DNA from: Crocinitomicaceae bacterium
GTDB lineage: Bacteria > Bacteroidota > Bacteroidia > Flavobacteriales_D > Crocinitomicaceae
NCBI GenBank assembly: GCA_027084145.1
Contig: JALWLM010000192.1
Coordinates: 1 to 19,897, forward strand
Length of the DNA stretch: 19,897 nucleotides
Direction: 5' to 3'
Position 1 is the first letter of the stretch. The number at the start of each line of letters is the position of its first letter. The notes beneath the pieces are model-generated. The model did no database searches and had not been told where the DNA came from. It saw only the letters and a list, made by a program, of their open reading frames with translations. The translations under genes and the position numbers were made by a program. This document shows positions 7,162-14,008 of this stretch, piece by piece.

Positions 7162-9765
7162 ATGAAAAGAATTATTAAAATCATAATAACATTATTGGTC
7201 TTGTTACCGTCTTATGGACAACAACTTGCTGTTAATTGCGATTTAGCTATGCCAGGTTGTACGACACCTTCTTTTCCAATTACAGGAACAAATCCTCCTT
7301 ATGACATTACGGACTTTAATGCAGGGACATTTTCCAACCCTAGCACAAATCCAAACCCTACCCCCGGTAACATGGGCTGTCTATTGACTGGTGAAACGGT
7401 GAGTACATTTATAACGATTTACGCAATTACTTCAGGAACATTGGAATGGAGCATACAAGGACCTACCAGTGGTTTTTTTGATTGGATTATGTGGCCTTAC
7501 AATGCGAATGCTTGTAATGATTTGTGGAACAATAATTTAGCCCCGGTAGCTTGTAACTGGAATTTAACATCTGCAGGTTTTACCGGAATGGCAGCACCCG
7601 GGAATTTACCTCCGGGAGCCAACCAAGGTAATTTTGAATACGCTTTAAATGTAAATGCAGGGGATCAATTTTTACTTTGTTTATCTAATTATTCAGGAAC
7701 TAATCAAAATGTAAATCTTAATTTTTTTGGCTCTGCAACAATTGCTTGTGGTGTCTCAGCTCCCGATCAAACAATTTGCGTAGGGAGCTCTGCTAATGTT
7801 ACAATTAATACAGCGGGTTTATCTAATCCTACTTTTAATTGGTTAGTAACAACAGGAGTTTCTAACCCAACGGGAGGAACAAATGTGACGGTTACTCCTA
7901 CTACAACCACCACTTACCAAGTAGAAGTCGTAGATAATACAACAACACCTCCGGTAATTGATACGGCAACTTTTACTATTTATGTAGAGCAACCACCAAC
8001 GCCTAATGCAGGACAAGATCAAAATGTCTGTTTTACAACACCAACTACCACTTTAAACTTAAATGGAGTCTCAAGTAATCCTTCAAATACAGTGCTTTGG
8101 ACTTACTCTACAACTATTACCCCTCCACCAGTGGTAAATATTGCAAATAATACGGCAGCAACAACAACGGCAACGGTCAATCAACAGGGTGTATATGACT
8201 TTTATTTAACGGAAACAAGTGCTATATGTGGTTCTGTTACGGATACGGTACAGTTTTTAGTTTCCGACCTAACAGTTTCTGCGACATTTCAAGATCCGAC
8301 TTGTAATGGAGGAAATGATGGGCAAATCACTATATCTTCTATGGGAGCAATAGACTATAGTTTTGATAATGGTGCGACATGGAGTCCAACCCCCACAATG
8401 ACAGGTTTGTCATCGGGGACATACGATGTATGTGCTAGAAATATTTATGGGTGTATGGGATGTACAACTGTTGTTTTAACAGATCCTGCACCGGTAGTTG
8501 TAACAGTAAGTAATGATACGACAATGTGTCAAAATGCAACGGCAAATTTGGTTGCAAGTGCTACAGGAGGATCAAACTTCCAATATCATTGGGATTTCAC
8601 AACGAATACAAGTCCAAATCAATCGGTAAGTCCAATGACAACAACAAGTTATACCGTATATGCGGAAAATGAATTTGGATGTATTTCGGCAACAGAAACA
8701 GTAATCGTCAATGTATTGCCTCCTCTGACAGGAACTATATCAACAATAGATGACACGATTTGTCCTACGTTTTCTACAGATATTATGGCAAATGTATCCG
8801 GAGGTATGGGACAACCTTATACATTTGTTTGGTCAAATGGAGAGACATTTACAGGGCAGGGGAGTGATGCGATTACAGTTACTCCTTTGCAAACGACAAC
8901 TTATACTGTAACAATATCAGATGGTTGTGAGACAACGCCAATAACATTATCGATACCAATTGTTGTAGCCCCATTACCTGTTCCACAATACGTAGTTCTT
9001 AACCCTGTTCAATGTGACCCCGCAGAGTTTATTATTGTAAACACAACTGACCCGACAATGAGCCAAAGCGTAGACTGGGTTGTTGCCGGACATCATTTTA
9101 TCAATCAAGATACGATATATGTACCACCATTATCCGCCGGAGATTATGATTTGGATTTAACAATCACTTCTTTTGAAGGGTGTTTAGATTCTATTTCCGT
9201 AGAAAATGCACTTCATGTCAATCCTTTACCGGAAGCATTATTTCATTTTCATCCGGATCCCGTAACAATGTTAAATACAGAAGTTCATTTTACAAATTTC
9301 TCTATTGATGGAGATACCTATCAGTGGTATTTTGAAAACGGAACACCTTATTCTTCAACCCAAAAGAATCCTGTTATTGTTTTTCCTGAAGGAATTATTG
9401 CGGAATATGAAGTTATGTTGATTACAACTTCTCCCTTGGGATGTGTGGATACATTAGTGAAAACGATAAAAGTAGAGCCGGAGGTTATTATTTATGCTCC
9501 TAATACATTTACACCGGATGGAGATGAATTTAATCAAAATTGGAAAATTTATATTGAGGGAATTGATATTTATGACGTAGAGTTATTGATCTATAATCGC
9601 TGGGGTGAAGTTGTTTGGGAGTCACATGATTTATCTGTAGGATGGGATGGAACTTATAAAGGAAAGGTAGTTCCGGATGGAACTTATATCTGGACATTGA
9701 AAGCTGCAGACCCGCATTCTGATGATAAATTCAGGTTTAAAGGCTTTGTAAATATTATTCGATAA
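7162..9765 (+). CDS. Type IX secretion cargo, multidomain surface protein with type B sorting domain
   Basis: The 867-residue protein has a signal peptide (1-20) and ends in a gliding-motility-associated (CHU_C, type B) sorting domain at about 778-867, opening with APNTFTPDGDEFNQNWKI and containing IYNRWGEVVWE and WDGTYKGKVVPDGTYIWTLKA. Such domains direct export through the type IX system. Between them lie an N-terminal beta domain (about 24-196) rich in Cys, Asn and Trp, several Ig-like units with a recurring T-P-x-T-T-T-x-Y-x-V strand (near 244-257, 490-500 and 574-584), an SprB-type repeat (about 370-445, with DPTCNGGNDGQITI and the YSFDNGATWS strand), and a PKD-like domain (about 694-772). 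No enzyme motif is seen; adhesion or surface structure is the likely role. Type B cargo genes often precede a porP/sprF-like outer-membrane gene, but here a terminator and hutU follow. Confidence 0.9.
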   Translation: MKRIIKIIITLLVLLPSYGQQLAVNCDLAMPGCTTPSFPITGTNPPYDITDFNAGTFSNPSTNPNPTPGNMGCLLTGETVSTFITIYAITSGTLEWSIQGPTSGFFDWIMWPYNANACNDLWNNNLAPVACNWNLTSAGFTGMAAPGNLPPGANQGNFEYALNVNAGDQFLLCLSNYSGTNQNVNLNFFGSATIACGVSAPDQTICVGSSANVTINTAGLSNPTFNWLVTTGVSNPTGGTNVTVTPTTTTTYQVEVVDNTTTPPVIDTATFTIYVEQPPTPNAGQDQNVCFTTPTTTLNLNGVSSNPSNTVLWTYSTTITPPPVVNIANNTAATTTATVNQQGVYDFYLTETSAICGSVTDTVQFLVSDLTVSATFQDPTCNGGNDGQITISSMGAIDYSFDNGATWSPTPTMTGLSSGTYDVCARNIYGCMGCTTVVLTDPAPVVVTVSNDTTMCQNATANLVASATGGSNFQYHWDFTTNTSPNQSVSPMTTTSYTVYAENEFGCISATETVIVNVLPPLTGTISTIDDTICPTFSTDIMANVSGGMGQPYTFVWSNGETFTGQGSDAITVTPLQTTTYTVTISDGCETTPITLSIPIVVAPLPVPQYVVLNPVQCDPAEFIIVNTTDPTMSQSVDWVVAGHHFINQDTIYVPPLSAGDYDLDLTITSFEGCLDSISVENALHVNPLPEALFHFHPDPVTMLNTEVHFTNFSIDGDTYQWYFENGTPYSSTQKNPVIVFPEGIIAEYEVMLITTSPLGCVDTLVKTIKVEPEVIIYAPNTFTPDGDEFNQNWKIYIEGIDIYDVELLIYNRWGEVVWESHDLSVGWDGTYKGKVVPDGTYIWTLKAADPHSDDKFRFKGFVNIIR

Positions 9766-9787
9766 CTAAGAAAGTTGATTTGATTAG

Positions 9788-9820
9788 AACGCATTCGGAA
9801 ATCGGGTGCGTTTCTTTTTT
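9788..9820 (+). terminator. Strong intrinsic terminator after the type IX cargo gene
   Basis: A 10-bp stem pairs 9788-9797 with 9803-9812 around a 5-base GAAAT loop, with two G-U pairs, and is followed by a T-rich tract to 9820. It closes the two-gene operon 23 bases after the stop. The end of the T tract abuts the putative hutU promoter box. Confidence 0.9.
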
Positions 9821-9827
9821 ATATTTG
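9820..9827 (+). promoter_or_regulatory. Putative -7 box for hutU
   Basis: The bases are TATATTTG, an exact match to TAnnTTTG, ending 22 bases before the hutU ATG. The box starts at the last T of the preceding terminator, so the -33 region would fall inside the terminator hairpin, where no TTTG is seen. Confidence 0.45.
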
Positions 9828-9844
9828 TGATTAAAATATTTTTA

Positions 9845-9853
9845 ATGCGATGA
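9845..9853 (+). other. Two-codon upstream ORF overlapping the hutU start
   Basis: An out-of-frame ATG at 9845 reads ATG CGA TGA, and its stop overlaps the hutU ATG at 9850 in the arrangement ATGA. It could be a chance feature or the actual ribosome landing site, from which a terminating ribosome restarts on hutU. The same arrangement stands before paaZ. Confidence 0.3.
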
Positions 9854-11853
9854 GTAGAGCTTTTAAAGAACAAATTATAGAAGGAATTCCAAAGAAAATC
9901 CCAACAAAAAAAGAGTGGGATTCCAATGTAAATCATGCTCCCAAAAGGAAGCAGATTTTAACTACAGAAGAACGAAAATTAGCATTAACAAATGCCTTAA
10001 GATATTTCCCGAAAGAGCAACATGATTTTCTTGCAAAAGAATTTTTACAAGAGCTTAATGATTTCGGAAGAATTTATATGTATCGCTATCGTCCCGATTA
10101 TAAAATGTATGCTCGCCCAATAGAAGAGTATCCGGGAAAATCATTACAAGCAAAAGCAATCATGTTAATGATTCAAAACAATTTAGACCCTGTTGTGGCA
10201 CAACATCCACACGAGTTAATCACTTATGGAGGAAATGGAGCAGTGTTTCAAAATTGGGCGCAGTATCGATTAACAATGAAGTATCTTGCAGAAATGGAAG
10301 AGGATCAAACTTTAGTGATGTATTCCGGGCATCCTTTAGGGTTATTCCCTTCTCATAAAGATGCTCCCAGAGTTGTTGTTACTAACGGAATGATGATACC
10401 GAACTACTCAAAACCGGATGATTGGGAACGTTTTAATGCACTGGGTGTAACACAATATGGACAAATGACAGCGGGTTCTTATATGTACATAGGTCCGCAA
10501 GGAATTGTGCACGGAACGACAATTACAGTATTAAATGCAGGAAGAAAAATTTCTAAACCCGGAGAAGGATTGAACGGTAAATTATTTGTAACATCAGGGC
10601 TTGGAGGAATGTCGGGAGCTCAACCAAAAGCAGGAAATATCGCAGGATGTATTTCAGTAACAGCAGAAGTTAATATTAAGGCCGTTGAAACAAGACATCA
10701 ACAAGGATGGGTGGATGAAGTCATTACCTCATTAGATGAATTAGTCAAGCGGATAAGAGTAGCAAAGGAACAAAATGAAGTTGTCTCTATTGCTTATCAT
10801 GGAAATGTTGTCGATGTGTGGGAAAGGTTTGATAAGGAAAATATTTATATTGACTTAGGTTCTGATCAAACATCACTCCATAACCCTTGGGCAGGAGGAT
10901 ATTATCCTGTAGGATTAAGTTTTGAAGAAGCCAATGAAATGATGGCTAATGATCCCAAAAAGTTCAAAGAATTTGTCAGAGAATCATTAAGAAGACAAGC
11001 TGCTGCAATCAATAGACATACAGAAAAAGGAACTTATTTCTTTGATTATGGAAATGCATTCTTGCTGGAAGCTTCGCGGGCAGGAGCTGATGTTATGACT
11101 GAAAATGGTATTGACTTTAAATATCCGTCTTATGTGCAAGATATTATGGGTCCCATGTGTTTTGATTATGGGTTTGGCCCTTTTAGATGGGTTTGTACAT
11201 CAGGAGATCCAAAGGATTTAGAAAAAACAGATAAGATTGCGAGTGAGGTTTTGGAAGAGATAAAAAAACATAGCCCTTCAGAAATTCAGCAACAAATGGC
11301 CGATAATATCCAATGGATCAAAGGGGCACAAGAAAACCGTTTGGTTGTAGGTTCTCAAGCTCGGATTTTGTATGCAGATGCAGAAGGAAGAATAAAAATA
11401 GCGAAAGCATTTAATGATGCAATTCGTAGAGGGGAAATAGGTCCTGTTGTACTAGGACGTGATCATCATGATGTTTCAGGGACAGATTCTCCGTATAGGG
11501 AAACGTCCAATATTTATGACGGTTCTCGATTTACAGCGGATATGGCAATACAAAATGTTATTGGAGATAGTTTTAGAGGAGCTACATGGGTGTCGATACA
11601 CAACGGAGGAGGTGTAGGATGGGGAGAAGTTATCAATGGTGGTTTCGGAATGTTGTTAGATGGTTCTGACGATGCAGAAAAGAGGTTGAAAATGATGTTG
11701 CATTGGGATGTAAACAATGGTATTGCAAGAAGAAGTTGGGCAAGAAACGATGAAGCTGTTTTTGCAATTAAAAGAGCAATGAATGAAGAACCTAAATTAA
11801 AAGTGACATTACCGGAAAAAGTAGATGATGATATTATTGAGGCGTTATTTTAG
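9850..11853 (+). CDS. hutU: Urocanate hydratase (long form)
   Basis: Urocanase is the second enzyme of histidine breakdown; it uses tightly bound NAD+ as an electrophile to convert urocanate to 4-imidazolone-5-propionate in the cytoplasm. The family motifs are clear in 667 residues: ITYGGNGAVFQNWAQYRL (124-141), YSGHPLGLFPS (158-168), the NAD-binding TSGLGGMSGAQPKA (248-261), DQTSLHNPWAGGYYPVG (339-355), and the active-site FDYGFGPFRWVCTSGDP (438-454) with Cys449. The protein is about 110 residues longer than the classic proteobacterial enzyme (about 555) and close to animal urocanase in length, a form also found in Bacteroidota. The start is chosen at 9850 because the MSRAFKEQI opening has no in-frame alternative nearby. 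No hutH, hutI or hutG gene is in the window. Its stop lies one base from the stop of the convergent gene. Confidence 0.96.
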   Translation: MSRAFKEQIIEGIPKKIPTKKEWDSNVNHAPKRKQILTTEERKLALTNALRYFPKEQHDFLAKEFLQELNDFGRIYMYRYRPDYKMYARPIEEYPGKSLQAKAIMLMIQNNLDPVVAQHPHELITYGGNGAVFQNWAQYRLTMKYLAEMEEDQTLVMYSGHPLGLFPSHKDAPRVVVTNGMMIPNYSKPDDWERFNALGVTQYGQMTAGSYMYIGPQGIVHGTTITVLNAGRKISKPGEGLNGKLFVTSGLGGMSGAQPKAGNIAGCISVTAEVNIKAVETRHQQGWVDEVITSLDELVKRIRVAKEQNEVVSIAYHGNVVDVWERFDKENIYIDLGSDQTSLHNPWAGGYYPVGLSFEEANEMMANDPKKFKEFVRESLRRQAAAINRHTEKGTYFFDYGNAFLLEASRAGADVMTENGIDFKYPSYVQDIMGPMCFDYGFGPFRWVCTSGDPKDLEKTDKIASEVLEEIKKHSPSEIQQQMADNIQWIKGAQENRLVVGSQARILYADAEGRIKIAKAFNDAIRRGEIGPVVLGRDHHDVSGTDSPYRETSNIYDGSRFTADMAIQNVIGDSFRGATWVSIHNGGGVGWGEVINGGFGMLLDGSDDAEKRLKMMLHWDVNNGIARRSWARNDEAVFAIKRAMNEEPKLKVTLPEKVDDDIIEALF

Positions 11854-11854
11854 C

Positions 11855-13870
11855 TTACGGTTTTAAAATAATTTTTTTGACTTCTTCAATTGTTTTACAA
11901 GGGAAAAGACAGGTCCCTTTTTCACAAATTTGAATGGATATTTCAGGGGAAAATTGTTTTTCCTCGAAAATGGGTAGAATTGTTTGTTCTTTTTCACGTG
12001 TTGCCAGTAAAAATTTAGGCAGTCTTAATTGAAGAAGATCAATTCCTTTTTGTATTGAATTGTTTCCGATGACTAATATTTCTTTAAAAGGAAATATAAA
12101 ATAATTGAGTAAGATTGCCCAATTAGAATAACCGGAACCGTAATTAGCCATTTGGTTATAAACATTGGAAAGCATTTCTTGACTAATTTTTTCCCATTTC
12201 GTTTTTCTAAAATATTTGCTCAAATAAAATAAATTTCGAGCCATAACGGAATTACTTGAGGGAATAACACTATCTGTTATTTCCATTTTTCGGGCAATGA
12301 GATTACTTTCGTTTGACGTGAAGAAAAACATAGAAGCTTTTTCATCAAAAAATAACTCAAAAGTTTTTTTAGTAAGCTCATTGGCTTTTAATAAAATTTC
12401 TTCTTCCCTCGAAATCGTGTAATAAGAAATAAATCCATCAATAAGATGAGCATAATCTTCTAAAAAACCGTCAATGGCATCAGTTTTATTTTTCCATACA
12501 TGGATAACTTTATCTACTTGGATTTGTTCGTTTAATAGCCATTGCAGGTTAGAATTAGCTAAAGTTAAAAAATGTTCTTCATTAAATGTTGCATAAGCAA
12601 TACACAATGCTTTTAATGTCATTGCATTCCATGAAGTAAGAAGTTTATCATCTAATCCGGGTTTAATTCTGAGATTTCGATGTGTTAATAATAATTCGTT
12701 GACTTTGTTTAATTTTTCTTGAAATACATCAATACTCATATTTAACTCTAAAGCAAGCTTATCATCTGTTTTCGTACGAAGTAAAATGTTATTTCCATTT
12801 TCCCAATATCCGTTCTTTCCTATTTCATAGACCGTTTTTCCAAAATCAGATAATTCACCGAGGGCTTTTTCAAATTCGTCTTCTTTCCAAACATAAAATT
12901 TTCCTTCTTCTCCCTCACTATCAGCATCCAATGCAGCATAGAAAGCCCCATTTTTTGTTCTCATTTCTCGCTCAAGCCAATCGATGGTTTGATAAACTAT
13001 TTTTTTATATAGTGGTTTTTTGAAAACGGTGTAAGCAATGGAATATAATTGGATGAGTTGAGCATTGTCATAGAGCATCTTTTCAAAATGAGGAACTTTC
13101 CATAACATATCCACCGAGTAACGAGAAAACCCTCCACCGATTTGATCGTAAATTCCTCCCATTGCCATTTTGTCAAGTGTCAGCTCCACATGATTTAGAA
13201 CGTTTTGATCATTCTTATGAAGTGCATAGTCAATTAAAAACTCATAATTATTCGGGAGAGGAAATTTAGGAGCTTTTAGTGGTCCTCCATTTGTATGATC
13301 AAAGACTTTTGACCATCGGGAAACAAGCCCTTCTAAAACATCATGCGAAAAAGTTTCTACAATCTTCTTTTGTTGAATTAACTCGCTATCAACGATTCCT
13401 TTTTGGATTTTATTTGCATATTCTTCCATCTTTTTTCGTTCCTTGATGAATGTTTCATGTAAAGATTTTAGAATATACATCCATTGTTCCTTAGGGAAAT
13501 AAGTCCCTCCGTAAATCGGTTTCCCATTTGGTAATGTAAAACAATTTAACGGCCATCCTCCCGTTTGATTCATTAATTGTACGGCTGTCATGTAAATTTG
13601 ATCAACATCAGGCCTTTCTTCTCTATCAACTTTGACATTAATAAAAAATTTATTCATTAAAGTAGCAACTTCTTCATCTTCAAAGCATTCTTTTTCCATG
13701 ACATGACACCAGTGACAAGCAGAATAACCAATACTGATAAGTACCATTTTATCTTCTTTTTGAGCTTGATTAAAAACGTCATCACTCCATGGTATCCAGT
13801 TGACCGGATTATGAGCATGTTGTTTTAAATAAGGCGAACTTTCTTTGATGAGTTGATTGATATATTGCAT
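11855..13870 (-). CDS. Thioredoxin-fold/DUF255 protein, YyaL/SPATA20 family
   Basis: The 671-residue protein opens with the family signature SSPYLKQHAHNPVNWIPW (11-28), followed by a thioredoxin-like domain (about 30-130) with the CHWC redox motif at 52-55, the VDREERPDVD segment (81-90) and GGWPLNCFTLPNGKPIYGGTYFP (104-126). The rest (about 190-560) has the alpha/alpha-barrel look of N-acylglucosamine 2-epimerase-like or glycosidase-like folds, with GGIYDQIGGGFSRYSVD, VPHFEKMLYDNAQL and DADSEGEEGKFYVW. The family is widespread from bacteria to man, but its reaction is not established. No signal peptide is visible, so it is probably cytoplasmic. The length is normal and all signature motifs are intact. 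It is a single gene, convergent with hutU and divergent from paaZ. Confidence 0.93.
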   Translation of the reverse strand: MQYINQLIKESSPYLKQHAHNPVNWIPWSDDVFNQAQKEDKMVLISIGYSACHWCHVMEKECFEDEEVATLMNKFFINVKVDREERPDVDQIYMTAVQLMNQTGGWPLNCFTLPNGKPIYGGTYFPKEQWMYILKSLHETFIKERKKMEEYANKIQKGIVDSELIQQKKIVETFSHDVLEGLVSRWSKVFDHTNGGPLKAPKFPLPNNYEFLIDYALHKNDQNVLNHVELTLDKMAMGGIYDQIGGGFSRYSVDMLWKVPHFEKMLYDNAQLIQLYSIAYTVFKKPLYKKIVYQTIDWLEREMRTKNGAFYAALDADSEGEEGKFYVWKEDEFEKALGELSDFGKTVYEIGKNGYWENGNNILLRTKTDDKLALELNMSIDVFQEKLNKVNELLLTHRNLRIKPGLDDKLLTSWNAMTLKALCIAYATFNEEHFLTLANSNLQWLLNEQIQVDKVIHVWKNKTDAIDGFLEDYAHLIDGFISYYTISREEEILLKANELTKKTFELFFDEKASMFFFTSNESNLIARKMEITDSVIPSSNSVMARNLFYLSKYFRKTKWEKISQEMLSNVYNQMANYGSGYSNWAILLNYFIFPFKEILVIGNNSIQKGIDLLQLRLPKFLLATREKEQTILPIFEEKQFSPEISIQICEKGTCLFPCKTIEEVKKIILKP

Positions 13871-13874
13871 AAAA

Positions 13875-13882
13875 CAAAATTA
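13875..13882 (-). promoter_or_regulatory. Putative -7 box for the YyaL-like gene
   Basis: Read leftward, the bases are TAATTTTG, which fits TAnnTTTG. Only four bases separate it from the ATG at 13870, so if it is used the transcript would be leaderless or nearly so. A chance match is possible. Confidence 0.3.
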
Positions 13883-13954
13883 AGTAAAAACAAAAGACTC
13901 TTCTGTATCATTGGTATCTTTTCGTTTTATCTAAATCAAATGAGACGCTTCGAA

Positions 13955-13978
13955 ATTCATTGAATAATACGTATATTC
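13955..13978. promoter_or_regulatory. Candidate operator: overlapping inverted repeats upstream of paaZ
   Basis: ATTCA-T-TGAAT (13955-13965) is a perfect 5-bp inverted repeat. Its right arm is shared with a second one, GAAT-A-ATAC / GTAT-ATTC (13962-13978), perfect except for one bulged base. The result is three ATTC/GAAT half-sites ending 27 bases before the paaZ ATG and overlapping a near-consensus -7 box (TATATTCG, 13972-13979). The position suits a repressor site, but no regulator gene is in the window. Confidence 0.35.
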
Positions 13979-13999
13979 GCAAAGGATAAAAAAACAAAA

Positions 14000-14008
14000 A
14001 TGAAATGA
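14000..14008 (+). other. Two-codon upstream ORF overlapping the paaZ start
   Basis: An out-of-frame ATG at 14000 reads ATG AAA TGA, its stop overlapping the paaZ ATG at 14005 as ATGA. Spacing and geometry are identical to those at hutU. Confidence 0.3.

Noticed and set aside
7900..8940. Thr-rich ACA/ACT/CCA runs in the type IX cargo gene as a possible tandem DNA repeat
   Set aside because: The similarity is at the level of Ig-like strand motifs (T-T-T-x-Y-x-V) and short Thr runs; no DNA unit repeats exactly at a fixed period.
13903..13919. Short direct repeat GTATC-ATTG-GTATC between the YyaL-like gene and paaZ
   Set aside because: Five-base units are too short to mean anything in AT-rich DNA without further copies.
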